64,000 nucleotides of DNA. It comes from Paraburkholderia hiiakae. GTDB taxonomy: Bacteria > Pseudomonadota > Gammaproteobacteria > Burkholderiales > Burkholderiaceae. Position numbers and translations under genes: made by a program. Shown one piece after another: positions 18,106 through 27,763 of this stretch; position 1 is the stretch's first letter, and the number at the start of each line of letters is the position of its first letter. The notes beneath the pieces were generated by a model. The model ran no database searches. It was given only the letters and a program-made list of their open reading frames with translations, and was not told the origin of the DNA. The stretch lies in the NCBI RefSeq assembly GCF_904848665.1, contig NZ_CAJHCQ010000025.1, forward strand, positions 1 to 64,000, in the 5' to 3' direction.

Positions 18106-20316
18106 TCAGGCCGGTTTCCAGCGGTACATGAGCACCTTGCCGCGCGCGTCTTCCTCGACGAACACGAGGTATTCGCCGTTCCCTTCGCGATGCGCGGTGA
18201 TGCCGAACGGCACGTCGACCCAACCCGAGGTGTTGCCCACTTCCGCGCCGGGCCCGAAGGTGCCGATCTCCTTCGCGCTGTCCTTGTCGTACACATGCAC
18301 GTTGCCCGCGGGTTCCACCACGAACACGTACTGGCCTTCCACCGTGAGCCCCGCGGGCGTGACAGGCGGCCTCGCTTTCGGGTCCCACGGCAGGCGCAGC
18401 ATGTAGCGCTGCTCGGGGTGGCCGCTCGACCACTTGTCGTAGCGCACCAACACGCGCCCGGCTTCCTTCCAGAAGCCGGGATCATGCGGGGCGTCGGCCG
18501 TATAGCCCGTCACGTAGAGCGTGTCGGTCTGCGGTTCGTAGATCGCGCGATGCACCTCGGTAAACGGTGCAGGAATCGCGTACTTGTCGAGCTTGTCGTA
18601 CGAGTAGATCGGGTTGCCCTTCGCGTCGAGGCCGCCGAAGCGAAAGCGCCAGATACCCTTGTCGTCGCGCGCGCGCCAGATGTCGCCGCGCGTGTCGATC
18701 CACCAGCCCCACCCGCCTGCAAGATGGTCGCGGCCCGGATTGCGCGTAAATTCGTCGGCGTCGAAGGCACCGTTGCCGTTCGCATCGCGCCAGATCCAGT
18801 CGCCGCCTGGCGGCGCGTTGGGCACGTTCTGCACCCCGCGGCCGCGCCCCGCGATGAAGCCCGAGGGAATCGCGGTCTCGCCGTCGCGCTGCGCGTCGAA
18901 GCGATAGATCTTCAGGTGGTCCGCGTACATGTCGGTCAGGAACAGGAACGTGTGCCCGTTCAACGCGCGCGCGGTCGGCAAACCCGGCCACTGGTCAGTG
19001 TGAAAAACCGGGTCGTCGGGATAGCGGAATCGATTAGACAGGAATCCGACATATTTCCAGTCCTGCCCCGGTGGCTTCGACAAATCGAGTTCGAAACGCT
19101 TGTTGCCCGTATAAACGCTGTTGGGGCGCTGCGGGTCCACCCACGCGCCATCCACGAAGAGCAGGCCTTCCAGATTCCACAGGCGCTTGCCCGCAGGCGT
19201 ATACGCCTCCAGCGTCGCGCCAAGACCCGCGCCGATGCTATCGTCGTGCTGCGGCCCGACGCCGTTGGTCGAGACATAGATGTTGCCGCGCGCATCGGTG
19301 CCGACGCCCGTCAGGCCGTTGAACCGGCCCGGCCCCGGCCGGCCCGCGACGCCCGAGAAGATGCCGCCGCGCTCGCCGAGCGTGGCGCTCTGCGTCCATG
19401 TCTTGCCGTTGCGCGTGAAGATGAGGATCTGCTGGCGCGGCCCGTTATCGGCGATCAGCAGGCGTTGCTGAGGATCGAACGCGAGATCCACGGGTAACGA
19501 ATCGTCGGGCAGCGCGAGCGTGTCGTCGAGGCGCTTGCCATCCGCCGAATCATGCTCGATGCGCGGGTGAGCGCTGCCCGCGCCAGTCAGCACCCACACC
19601 GACCCATCGGCCGCGAGCGCGATACGGCCCGGCGCCTGCACGTCCCATTGCGTCTTGCGCTGCATCGAGTTCGCGTCGTACACCTCGATGCGGTTCATCG
19701 GCGTGTTGCTCACGTAGAGCGTCGAATCCGTGGCGGCGAGTCCGCCAATATCGGCATGTGTGCCCACGGGCACTTCGTTGATCTTCAGGAACGACGCGGA
19801 AAGCTGCGCATGCGGATTGATCGGATCGGGCGAAGTCTGAAACGCGGCGGCACGTTTGGGCTCGTCGAGCGGCCGGCGCGTGATGCCATACCACTGACTG
19901 CCCTTCGCAGGCCAGATACCGCTGCCGACGAGATGACCCTTCTCGTTGCCCACGCCAACCGCCGCATACAGATAGCGATGATTCACGGCCACGGCATTGC
20001 CGCCGGCGCCGCCCCAGCCATGCGTGCCGCCGGCAAAGCCGAGCGGCTTGCCGTCCTGGTACGCGCTGATCTCGGCGCCGCTCTCGTCCCACGGCGCGTT
20101 GGTGAACACCTTGCCTTCGGGTGTGACGGCAATGGCCGTGACGTTGATTTGCATCCACGCGCCCTGGCCGTTGCCAAAGGTATTGCCGATCCACGAGGTC
20201 GTCACGTTGAGTTGCGGCGCGGCGATGGTCTGAACCGAAGACGTGCAGATAAACGTGCACATCGCGGCTAGTGCCAACGTCCTGCGCAAGCGGCGATCGG
20301 GATTCGATAACGGCAA
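18106..20316 (-). CDS. Exported beta-propeller (NHL/SMP-30-like) protein in the EPS locus
   Basis: A 736-aa protein with a Sec signal (RRLRRTLALAAMCTFICTSS, cut near TIAAP) and many short repeats typical of NHL or SMP-30-like propeller blades. Examples are VDLAFDPQQRLLIADNG, VGTDARGNIYVSTNG and FGITAHREGNGEYLVF. I chose TTG at 20316 because GGAGGA lies 6 bases upstream and the signal peptide then sits at the N-terminus; a longer open frame begins near 20409 without a good site. It heads the minus-strand block with the flippase and double glycosyltransferase, in the place of bceP. Propellers can bind or cleave polysaccharide or act as scaffolds; no catalytic motif is clear, so the role is open. 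Confidence 0.72.
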   Translation of the reverse strand: MPLSNPDRRLRRTLALAAMCTFICTSSVQTIAAPQLNVTTSWIGNTFGNGQGAWMQINVTAIAVTPEGKVFTNAPWDESGAEISAYQDGKPLGFAGGTHGWGGAGGNAVAVNHRYLYAAVGVGNEKGHLVGSGIWPAKGSQWYGITRRPLDEPKRAAAFQTSPDPINPHAQLSASFLKINEVPVGTHADIGGLAATDSTLYVSNTPMNRIEVYDANSMQRKTQWDVQAPGRIALAADGSVWVLTGAGSAHPRIEHDSADGKRLDDTLALPDDSLPVDLAFDPQQRLLIADNGPRQQILIFTRNGKTWTQSATLGERGGIFSGVAGRPGPGRFNGLTGVGTDARGNIYVSTNGVGPQHDDSIGAGLGATLEAYTPAGKRLWNLEGLLFVDGAWVDPQRPNSVYTGNKRFELDLSKPPGQDWKYVGFLSNRFRYPDDPVFHTDQWPGLPTARALNGHTFLFLTDMYADHLKIYRFDAQRDGETAIPSGFIAGRGRGVQNVPNAPPGGDWIWRDANGNGAFDADEFTRNPGRDHLAGGWGWWIDTRGDIWRARDDKGIWRFRFGGLDAKGNPIYSYDKLDKYAIPAPFTEVHRAIYEPQTDTLYVTGYTADAPHDPGFWKEAGRVLVRYDKWSSGHPEQRYMLRLPWDPKARPPVTPAGLTVEGQYVFVVEPAGNVHVYDKDSAKEIGTFGPGAEVGNTSGWVDVPFGITAHREGNGEYLVFVEEDARGKVLMYRWKPA

Positions 20317-20662
20317 GGCAATTCCTCCGGTCTGATGACGGCAATCTGCCAGGATCATGCCGCACAAACCGTATGAAAAATCGCCCCTAAAAAATGGAAA
20401 ATAATTCAAAACAATTCAGTATTTATGACCCATTTCTGAGTGATCTGGAAATAAATCCAAGAACTCAGTCGTAAAGCCTTTAAGCCAGATGCGGCGGGAA
20501 CTAGGCCGGTTTCCAGACAGCCACGCGGATTTCATATCGCGCAAATTCCGGCATTTCAATTTAAAAATTGATCACCAATATATTTCGGCTTTTTTGAATA
20601 TTTAATTCTTTCTAGAATGAATCGCGAAGCAATCGCGCATGCATGAACCCACCGGAGAACCG
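20317..20662. other. AT-rich divergent promoter region within the EPS locus
   Basis: About 345 bases between two divergent bce-II-type transcription units, clearly richer in A/T than the genes (20390-20640). It is expected to hold both promoters. No operator, RNA gene or JUMPstart-like element is recognised. Confidence 0.4.
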
Positions 20663-21757
20663 ATGACCGTTAGCCGCCGAGTCAATCAGCCAGGCCCCGC
20701 CGACCATTCCCACCGCATCGTCCAGCTGGACGGCCTGCGTGCTTTCGCCGTGCTCGCCGTGTTCGCGCAGCACGCGTTGCACGCGCCGCTGTGGATGGGC
20801 GTCGACCTGTTCTTCGTGCTGAGCGGCTTTCTCATCACCGGCATCCTGCTCGAGCGCAAAGCGCGCGGGCAATCGTATTTCAGCTACTTCTATGCACGCC
20901 GGGTGCGCCGCATCCTGCCGCCTTACGTGCTGCTGCTCGTGGTGTCGTCGCTGCTCTTCGGCTTCGGCTGGGCGCACTACTGGCCGTGGTATGCGTTCTT
21001 CGCCACCAATATCGGCGACGCGCTCGGCCAAAGCGGGCACGACAGCCTCAACATTCTCTGGTCGCTCGCCGTGGAAGAGCAGTTCTACATCGTGTGGCCC
21101 TTCGTCGTGCTGCTCCTGCCGCAGCGGCTCATGGCCGTGGTGGCCGCCACGCTCATCTTCCTCGTGCCCGTGCTGCGCGCCGTCGCGACGCCGTGGTTCG
21201 ATACCTACTGGCCGATTTACTATCTCACGCCGTTCCGCATGGACCTGCTGGCCGCCGGCGCGCTGCTCGCCGTGCTCGTGCGCCGCGACCGCAACGCGCT
21301 CGAGCCCTTCAAGTGGCCCGCCGCCGTGCTTTTCTTCGCGGCGCTCGGCGTGCTGGCCTGGCTGCATCTGCACTACCCGCGCTTTCGCGCCATGAATACG
21401 CCGCTCTCGAACGCGATGCTCTATAGCATCTCGCTCGTACTCTGCACGTCCATCGTCGTGTTCGCGCTGCAATCGAAAGGCATCGTACGGCGCCTGCTGT
21501 CGAACCCGGTGCTCGTGTATATCGGCACGATCAGCTACACGATCTATCTCATTCACCTCACGATTCTCTATGCCGTGTGGTCGCTTCACTACGGCCGCAT
21601 CGAAAGCGCCGCGATCGCGCTCGTCCTCACGCTCGCCTATGCGAGCGCGAGCTGGTTGCTCTTCGAGCGCCGCCTGACGCGCGGCCCGCGCCGCCGCCCA
21701 GCGCTCGAGCCGGTGGACATCACCGCGCGCGTGAGCCAGTCGAGCCCGCAATCGTAA
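20663..21757 (+). CDS. Membrane acyltransferase 3 family protein (BceO-like)
   Basis: A 364-aa acyltransferase 3 family protein. The family motifs are IVQLDGLRAFAVLAVFAQHA, GVDLFFVLSGFLITGILLE, YARRVRRILPPYVLLL and WSLAVEEQFYIVWPF. About ten hydrophobic segments are present. The His in FAQHA and the SxxxxEEQFY motif are those expected for acyl transfer. ATG at 20663 follows GGAG at 5 bases; the alternative ATG 24 bases upstream has no site. It is the first gene of the plus-strand set with gmd and rmd. Together with the acyltransferase at 12.3 kb it probably acylates different sugars of the polymer, as bceO and bceS do. Confidence 0.88.
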   Translation: MTVSRRVNQPGPADHSHRIVQLDGLRAFAVLAVFAQHALHAPLWMGVDLFFVLSGFLITGILLERKARGQSYFSYFYARRVRRILPPYVLLLVVSSLLFGFGWAHYWPWYAFFATNIGDALGQSGHDSLNILWSLAVEEQFYIVWPFVVLLLPQRLMAVVAATLIFLVPVLRAVATPWFDTYWPIYYLTPFRMDLLAAGALLAVLVRRDRNALEPFKWPAAVLFFAALGVLAWLHLHYPRFRAMNTPLSNAMLYSISLVLCTSIVVFALQSKGIVRRLLSNPVLVYIGTISYTIYLIHLTILYAVWSLHYGRIESAAIALVLTLAYASASWLLFERRLTRGPRRRPALEPVDITARVSQSSPQS

Positions 21758-21794
21758 TTCCTGAATCCCGTTCGCTACTTCAAAGGCACATCAT

Positions 21795-22838
21795 ATGAAC
21801 GAACGTCGCAAAGCGATCATCACCGGTGTTTCCGGCCAGGACGGCGCCTACCTCACGCGCCTTCTGCTCGACAAGGGCTACAACGTCACCGGCACTTATC
21901 GCCGCACCAGCTCTGTGAACTTCTGGCGCATGAATGAGCTGGGGATCCTCGACCATCCGTCACTCGAGCTCGTCGAGCACGACCTCACGGATGCGGGCTC
22001 GACCCTGCGTCTCGTCGAGCGTGCGCAAGCGCAGGAGGTCTACAACCTCGCGGCCCAGAGCTTCGTGGGCGTGTCGTTCGACCAGCCCGCCACGACCGCC
22101 GAAGTCACTGGCATCGGCGTGCTTAACATGCTCGAAGCGATTCGCGTGGTGAATCCGAAAACGCGCTTCTATCAAGCTTCGACCTCCGAAATGTTCGGCA
22201 AGGTTCAAGCGATCCCGCAATGCGAGGAGACGCCGTTCTACCCGCGCAGCCCCTATGGCGTGGCCAAGCTGTTCGCGCACTGGTCCACCGTCAACTATCG
22301 CGAGTCTTACGACATCTTCGCGACGAGCGGCATTCTCTTCAACCACGAGTCGCCGCTGCGCGGGCGCGAATTCGTCACGCGCAAGATCACCGACAGCGTC
22401 GCCAAGATCAAGCTCGGCAAGCTCAACCTGCTCGAACTCGGCAACCTCGACGCCAAGCGCGACTGGGGCTACGCCTCCGAATACGTGGAAGGCATGTGGC
22501 GCATGCTGCAGGCCGATGAACCCGACACCTACGTGCTCGCCACGGGCCGCACCGAAACCGTGCGCGACTTCGTGAAGATGGCCTTCACGGCGGCCGGCAT
22601 CCAGCTCGAATGGTCGGGCAAGGGCGAGCGAGAAACCGGCATTTGCGTCGCCACGGGCCGCACGCTCGTGCGTGTGAGCCCGCGCTTCTACCGCCCCGCC
22701 GAAGTCGATCTGCTCATTGGCGACCCGACCAAGGCGCAGAAAAAGCTCGGCTGGCAGCCACAGACTTCGCTCGAGCACCTCTGCCAGATGATGGTCGCGG
22801 CCGACCTTGCGCGCAACGAACGCCATGACACCTTCTGA
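21795..22838 (+). CDS. gmd: GDP-mannose 4,6-dehydratase
   Basis: A 347-aa short-chain dehydratase that converts GDP-D-mannose to GDP-4-keto-6-deoxy-D-mannose. It shows TGVSGQDGAYL for NADP binding, GTYRRTSS, FYQASTSEMFG and the catalytic YPRSPYGVAK (Tyr and Lys). Its length and the segment LFNHESPLRG are typical of Gmd. It precedes rmd with a 14-base overlap. GDP-mannose is supplied by bceA. In cepacian clusters this is bceN. Confidence 0.95.
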   Translation: MNERRKAIITGVSGQDGAYLTRLLLDKGYNVTGTYRRTSSVNFWRMNELGILDHPSLELVEHDLTDAGSTLRLVERAQAQEVYNLAAQSFVGVSFDQPATTAEVTGIGVLNMLEAIRVVNPKTRFYQASTSEMFGKVQAIPQCEETPFYPRSPYGVAKLFAHWSTVNYRESYDIFATSGILFNHESPLRGREFVTRKITDSVAKIKLGKLNLLELGNLDAKRDWGYASEYVEGMWRMLQADEPDTYVLATGRTETVRDFVKMAFTAAGIQLEWSGKGERETGICVATGRTLVRVSPRFYRPAEVDLLIGDPTKAQKKLGWQPQTSLEHLCQMMVAADLARNERHDTF

Positions 22839-23781
22839 TCCCGCTAGCCGTCCGCGCGCGCTCATCACGGGCATCGGCGGCTTTACGGGCCGCTATATGG
22901 CCGCACGCCTCGCGGCGGACGGCTACCGTGTCTGGGGCACCGTTCGGGCCGGCGAATCGCTAAGCGAGGAGGCCTTCCCGTTCGGCGCCACGGCGATCGA
23001 AGCCGACCTGCTCGAGCGCGGCGCCATCGCGCACGCGCTCGAGTCCGTGCAACCCGACGTGGTCGTGCATCTCGCCGCGGTGGCCCACGTGGCCGACAGC
23101 GACGTTGCGCGCACCTACGTCGTGAACGTGGTCGGCACGCGCAACCTGCTCGAAGCCCTCGCGCAGCAGAAGCACGTGCCGCGTGCCGTGCTGCTCGCGA
23201 GCAGCGCGAATATCTACGGCAATGCCACGAACGGCGTGATCGACGAGCACGTCGAGCCCCAACCCGCCAACGACTACGCAGTCAGCAAGCTCGCGATGGA
23301 ATACGTCGCGAAGCGCTTTCAGGCGCAATTGCCGATCATCATCGCGCGCCCGTTCAACTACACGGGCGTGGGCCAGTCGCCGGACTTCCTGGTCCCGAAG
23401 ATCGTCGAGCACTATGCACGCGGTGAAAAGCAGATTTCGCTTGGCAACCTCCACGTGGCCCGTGACTTCTCCGATGTGCGCGACGTAGTGAACGCCTACG
23501 CACGGCTCATCGAAGTCGCGCCGCGCGGCGCCACCGTCAACGTCTGCTCGGGCAGTGGCCAAACGCTTGGCGCGCTGCTCGGCATGCTTGCGCGCATCGC
23601 CGGCTACGAGATCGAGGTGCACGTCGATCCGCGCTTCGTGCGCGCCAACGAAGTGCGTCAGTTGATCGGGTCTAACGCGAAGCTGCGTTCCATTGTCGGC
23701 GACAGCGCGCGCAAGTACCTGGAGGACACGTTACGCTGGATGTACGAAGAAGCCCGCGAACGCGTGCTCGAAACGCAGTAA
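22825..23781 (+). CDS. rmd: GDP-4-keto-6-deoxy-D-mannose reductase (GDP-D-rhamnose synthesis)
   Basis: A 318-aa NAD(P)-dependent epimerase/reductase with ITGIGGFTGRYMAARL (GxxGxxG), LLASSANIYG and the YAVSK catalytic pair. Paired with gmd it should reduce the 4-keto intermediate to GDP-D-rhamnose, a cepacian sugar donor. GDP-6-deoxy-D-talose or GDP-perosamine routes are less likely, since no aminotransferase is nearby. ATG at 22825 overlaps the gmd end by 14 bases; an ATG 18 bases earlier is also in frame. A terminator follows. Confidence 0.87.
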   Translation: MTPSDPASRPRALITGIGGFTGRYMAARLAADGYRVWGTVRAGESLSEEAFPFGATAIEADLLERGAIAHALESVQPDVVVHLAAVAHVADSDVARTYVVNVVGTRNLLEALAQQKHVPRAVLLASSANIYGNATNGVIDEHVEPQPANDYAVSKLAMEYVAKRFQAQLPIIIARPFNYTGVGQSPDFLVPKIVEHYARGEKQISLGNLHVARDFSDVRDVVNAYARLIEVAPRGATVNVCSGSGQTLGALLGMLARIAGYEIEVHVDPRFVRANEVRQLIGSNAKLRSIVGDSARKYLEDTLRWMYEEARERVLETQ

Positions 23782-23814
23782 CCCCCTGCTTGCTTTCTCG
23801 CTTCTACACATCAA

Positions 23815-23845
23815 CCGCCGCTCTCCCGAGCGGCGGTTTTCTTTT
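23815..23845 (+). terminator. Rho-independent terminator after rmd
   Basis: The stem CCGCCGCT / AGCGGCGG with a 6-base loop is followed by TTTTCTTTT. It lies about 35 bases past the rmd stop and ends the acyltransferase-gmd-rmd unit. It also lies just past the end of the convergent bceK gene. Confidence 0.85.
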
Positions 23846-23861
23846 GCTCTAACGACCCGCT

Positions 23862-25019
23862 TCAGTGCGCGGCGATCGCTTCCGCGTAAACACCGGCCAC
23901 GCGCTTCGCGATCACCGCGTTATCGAAATGCTCGCGCGCATACGCCTTGCACGCCTCTTCATCCGGCAGCTTGATGCGCCCCGAAAGTGCTCCGTCGATG
24001 CCATCGGCGATCGCGTTCGCACCCGTGGCCGGCAACACGAGGTCCTGTGACAGACCGGCCACCGCTTCCGGCAGGCCGCCAACCGGCGTCACCAGCACCG
24101 GCGTGCCTGCGGAAAGCGATTCCACCGTAATCAGGCCGAAGCCCTCCAGCGCGACCGTCGGCACCACGCTCAGCGTTGCCGCGCGATAGAGCGACGGCAG
24201 ATGCGCGTCGGGCACGAAGCCGAGAAGCTTCACGTTATCGGCCAAACCCGCTTCGTCGATGCGCTGCTGCAGTTCGGACTCCAGACGGCCTCGCCCCGCG
24301 ATCAGCAGCAGCACGTCAGGATGGCGTTGCTTCACCATCTTGATCGCGTCGATCAGATCTTCCAGACCCATGCGGCGCACGAGGCGGCGCACGGCCAGGA
24401 TGATCGGGCGGCCTTGCGGCAGCTGGAGCCTCAGGCGTGCTTCGGCGACCGTGCAAGCCGGGTCGAAATGCGCCGTATCCACGCAGCCCGGCACGATGCG
24501 CACGCGCTCGGGCGAGATGCCATAGCGACGCGTGAGAATGTCGCCAAACGCCTTCGAAAGCACGATGAGCCGCGACGCACGCTCATACACCGACTGCTCC
24601 AGCGAGTGCTTGATGCGCTGGCTCAGCGTGGCCGCGCCTTCCACGAAGCTTTCGTCGGCCCACGGTCCCTGGAAGTGCGAAACCTGCGGAATGCCGCGCG
24701 TGACGTCGAGCCCTGGGAAGGTGTAAAGCGCGAAGTGCGAGGAAATCACGTCGGGACGGTGGCGGCGAATCTCACTGCGCAGCGCGCGGCGCGCGTCCAT
24801 GAGTCGAAACGGCAGCGAGCGGGAAGCCGAGCCAAAGCCGTGGATCGCGCCGCCGCTGTCCTGGGCCACCTTGGGCGAGCCAGCCACGACGCCGCGCACG
24901 CGCACGCCCGCACCCGGCAGCGCGCCAACCAGCGAGTAGTACATGCGGTCGAGCCCGCCTGCGCGCTCGGGAAACCAGTGCATGCCGATCTGCAGCGATT
25001 GAATGGATTGTGTGGTCAT
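23862..25019 (-). CDS. bceK: GT4 glycosyltransferase (BceK-like)
   Basis: A 385-aa GT-B fold transferase. It opens QIGMHWFPERAGGLDRMYY and has the GT4 C-domain: ILAVRRLVRRMGLEDLIDA, LLIAGRGRLESELQQ and VVPTVALEGFGLITVESLSAG (E-x7-E motif). It is the last gene of the ten-gene bce-I operon, with AAGGA before ATG 25019 and 31 bases from bceJ. It adds one sugar to the lipid-linked repeat unit on the cytoplasmic side. The symbol rests on gene order and family. Confidence 0.85.
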   Translation of the reverse strand: MTTQSIQSLQIGMHWFPERAGGLDRMYYSLVGALPGAGVRVRGVVAGSPKVAQDSGGAIHGFGSASRSLPFRLMDARRALRSEIRRHRPDVISSHFALYTFPGLDVTRGIPQVSHFQGPWADESFVEGAATLSQRIKHSLEQSVYERASRLIVLSKAFGDILTRRYGISPERVRIVPGCVDTAHFDPACTVAEARLRLQLPQGRPIILAVRRLVRRMGLEDLIDAIKMVKQRHPDVLLLIAGRGRLESELQQRIDEAGLADNVKLLGFVPDAHLPSLYRAATLSVVPTVALEGFGLITVESLSAGTPVLVTPVGGLPEAVAGLSQDLVLPATGANAIADGIDGALSGRIKLPDEEACKAYAREHFDNAVIAKRVAGVYAEAIAAH

Positions 25020-25050
25020 CGCGTGTCCTTATTCTGCACGTATGCGGTTA

Positions 25051-26271
25051 TCAGGGGGTTTCTGCGCGCTGGAGCGGTTGACCGCCCGGCAGCGTCGCGG
25101 CGGCGAACGCGGGTTCTTCGCGTCGCACGGCCGCGCTCGCGTCGCCGGCCAGTTGCCGGTAGAGCGCGATGTACTGCGCAGCCATACGCGCCCAGCCGAA
25201 CTGCGTGGCAAGCTCCGCCGCGGCCTCGCCCATCGCGAGGCGGCGCGGCGTGTCGGTGGCGAGCGTATGCACGGCGTTGGCGAGCGCGGGCACGTCGTCG
25301 GGATCTTCGAGCACGATGCCGCATTCGGGCGTGATGATTTCCGCGCCGCCCGCCGTGCGCGCTGTCACGACGGGCAATCCCGCCGCCATCGCTTCGAGTA
25401 GCGACAGGCTCATTGCTTCGTAGCGCGAAGGAAATACGTAGGTATCGACGGAGCGCATGAGCGTGGGCATCTCACGCACGAGGCCGAGAAAATGCACGCG
25501 AGACTCGATGCCAAGCTCGCGCGCGAGATCGGGATACGGGCTGCCCGGCAGGTAGCCGGCCACGGCCAGATGCACGTTGTCGGGCATCTGCTTGAGCGCA
25601 TGCAACACCGTGCCAAGGTTCTTGCGCGGCGTGCGCAGGTCGCCCACGAAGAGCAGCAGGAACGCGCTAGCGGGCAGCGAGAACTTCGCGCGGTCGGCGC
25701 TCGCGGCCGAAAAACCCCGCGTGTCCACGCCGTTGTAGATCACGTCGAGCCGCTCCACGGGGTTGCCGCCCGACGCGCGGATTTCGTCCGCGACCTTGCG
25801 AGAGACTGCGGCAATCACGCGAGAGCGCCGGTACGCCCAGCGCTCCAGCACCGCATTGGCACGCGTATAGACGAACTGATAAGCCGACCACGCGCCGCGC
25901 GTGAGACCGAACGGGTAATACTTGCTGCGCGCCCAACCACCGTGCACGAAGTGCGCGGTGTTGACATCGGCATGCGCCCAGGTGATGAAGCCGTTCACAT
26001 GGAGCACGTCGTATGCGCGCCGATTGCGGCGCAGCCACAACGCGCTCTTTAGCGCGAACACCTGCTGGCGCAGCAGATTGGTTGGCCACGCGCGCGATGG
26101 TTGCACGCTCACCCATTTCACCTTGGGGTGTGCAAGCAGTTCGGGCGCGACATGCGAGGCAACCAGCGTCACCTCGAACCCCTCGTCGAGCGCGGCGCGC
26201 GCGATTTCATGATTGACGCGGCCCTGGCCGTCATTGTGGCGCACGACATGCGTGACGATTGCGACTCTCAA
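25051..26271 (-). CDS. bceJ: GT4 glycosyltransferase (BceJ-like), TTG start
   Basis: A 406-aa GT4 transferase. It begins RVAIVTHVVRHNDGQGRVN and has LLLFVGDLRTPRKNLGTVL and FPSRYEAMSLSLLEAMAAG (E-x7-E). I chose TTG at 26271 because GGAGG lies 7 bases before it, the usual N-terminal strand begins at once, and TTGA overlaps the stop of the polymerase gene; upstream codons in frame look non-coding. This gives tight coupling to the upstream gene. Donor and acceptor sugars are not readable. Confidence 0.85.
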   Translation of the reverse strand: MRVAIVTHVVRHNDGQGRVNHEIARAALDEGFEVTLVASHVAPELLAHPKVKWVSVQPSRAWPTNLLRQQVFALKSALWLRRNRRAYDVLHVNGFITWAHADVNTAHFVHGGWARSKYYPFGLTRGAWSAYQFVYTRANAVLERWAYRRSRVIAAVSRKVADEIRASGGNPVERLDVIYNGVDTRGFSAASADRAKFSLPASAFLLLFVGDLRTPRKNLGTVLHALKQMPDNVHLAVAGYLPGSPYPDLARELGIESRVHFLGLVREMPTLMRSVDTYVFPSRYEAMSLSLLEAMAAGLPVVTARTAGGAEIITPECGIVLEDPDDVPALANAVHTLATDTPRRLAMGEAAAELATQFGWARMAAQYIALYRQLAGDASAAVRREEPAFAAATLPGGQPLQRAETP

Positions 26272-27761
26272 TCGGAGACCTCCGTGATACGGACATTGGC
26301 CTGGCGTTGAAGCTTCGCCCAATGCCCCGCGCTGAGAATGGAAAACACGCTCGAAAAGAGCAGCAGGCCGCCGGTGCCCACGAGCGAGTTGGTGAATACG
26401 AGCATGGCGAAGATCGAAATCGCGAGGCTCAGGCACGCGCAAACGTAGCGGTCTTCAGACAGACGAAACGACACGCGCACCGCACGCACGAGCAGCCACA
26501 ACACACCCGACATATAGAGCAGCGTGCCGGGCCAGCCAAGCACGAACGGAATGTTCATCACGCCGCTGTCGAAGCTGCCGTATTGGCCGAGTTGGCCGTT
26601 ATTGCTGGAGAGCTTCGTCGATGCGCCGGTCGCGCCGAGGCCCTCGCCCGTCACGTCGGTGAAGGCTTTTTTCGCGAAGTCGGCATAGAACTGGTTACGC
26701 GCCTCGTAGCTCTGGTCGTCCTTCAGGTTCACGAGCGTATTCAGGCGCTGCTGCATGCGGTCCGCCACCGGACCGAAAGTGAGCAGCGGCACGCATACGC
26801 CCGCAAGGACGACCGCGCTCACGATGATACGAATGCGCACCTTGTTGCTCGACTTCATCAACTGGATGATCATGGCGATCGCCCAGCCACCCCAGGTGGA
26901 GCGCACGAGCGAGAGCGCGAACGAGAAGAAGCCGAACGCAGCCGCGATCCAGCGTATGCGATGCTTCGCGGCCATCACGAACACCATCGCGCCCATCATC
27001 GCGAACGCGAACGGGCCCGACGAATTCATCGTGCTGAACACGCGTACGCCGAGCGGCACGGGGTCGCCCTGCGAGTTCATGTCCGAGCCGATCATCCACA
27101 TGGCGTCCCACGGCGGCATGATGAAAAACTGCACGAGACCATACGCGCCCATCACGAGCATGCCGTAGATGAAGGTGTTGATGATGGTCTTGCTGCACTC
27201 CGGATACTGGCGCGTGAGCACCATGATGTGAAAGCCGATCAGGAACGGATAGATCCAGTTTGCGAGGTCATAGACGGCGGCCGCCGGGCCGCTGCCCACG
27301 ACGCCCACCACGAACCCATAGCCGATGCCGAGCAGCGCGAGCAAGAGCGGCAGGCCGCGCCGCTGCCCGAGGATCGGGTAGTAGCGCAGCAGCGAGATGC
27401 CGCTGATCATCGTCACAGCGAGCGGCGCGACCTGAATGAGGCTCGTAGGCGTGAAGCCGCCCTTGCCGTAGTCGGCCAGACGGCGCACTTCGGGGCTCAG
27501 GAACCACAGCCACCACATGAAGCCGATATAGCGCACCGGGTTCACGAAGTAGAGCCAAAAGCCCACCGCGATCGAAAGCACGGGGAATGCGAGCGTCAGC
27601 ACCGTTCCCTGGTGCGCGCCGATCAGGAGCGCCGTGAGCAGCCACAAGGCGAGCGGCGGCAGCGTATCGCGCCCGAACAGACTGCGCAGGCCTCCCCGGC
27701 GAGCGCGTTGCGGGCTCGACTGCTGCGGCGCCGGTGTGGGGATAGCGGTCGTCGCATCCAT
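26268..27761 (-). CDS. bceI: Polysaccharide polymerase, Wzy / O-antigen ligase type (BceI-like)
   Basis: A 497-aa membrane protein with about 11-12 hydrophobic segments and a large periplasmic loop near 330-400 (VADRMQQRLNTLVNLKDD then YEARNQFYADFAKKAF), as in Wzy polymerases and O-antigen ligases. It would join flipped repeat units on the periplasmic face. ATG at 27761 has GGGA 7 bases upstream; a GTG 6 bases earlier overlaps the upstream stop (GTGA) and is the alternative. Its place between bceH and bceJ matches bceI. Confidence 0.85.
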   Translation of the reverse strand: MDATTAIPTPAPQQSSPQRARRGGLRSLFGRDTLPPLALWLLTALLIGAHQGTVLTLAFPVLSIAVGFWLYFVNPVRYIGFMWWLWFLSPEVRRLADYGKGGFTPTSLIQVAPLAVTMISGISLLRYYPILGQRRGLPLLLALLGIGYGFVVGVVGSGPAAAVYDLANWIYPFLIGFHIMVLTRQYPECSKTIINTFIYGMLVMGAYGLVQFFIMPPWDAMWMIGSDMNSQGDPVPLGVRVFSTMNSSGPFAFAMMGAMVFVMAAKHRIRWIAAAFGFFSFALSLVRSTWGGWAIAMIIQLMKSSNKVRIRIIVSAVVLAGVCVPLLTFGPVADRMQQRLNTLVNLKDDQSYEARNQFYADFAKKAFTDVTGEGLGATGASTKLSSNNGQLGQYGSFDSGVMNIPFVLGWPGTLLYMSGVLWLLVRAVRVSFRLSEDRYVCACLSLAISIFAMLVFTNSLVGTGGLLLFSSVFSILSAGHWAKLQRQANVRITEVSD

Positions 27762-27763
27762 GA

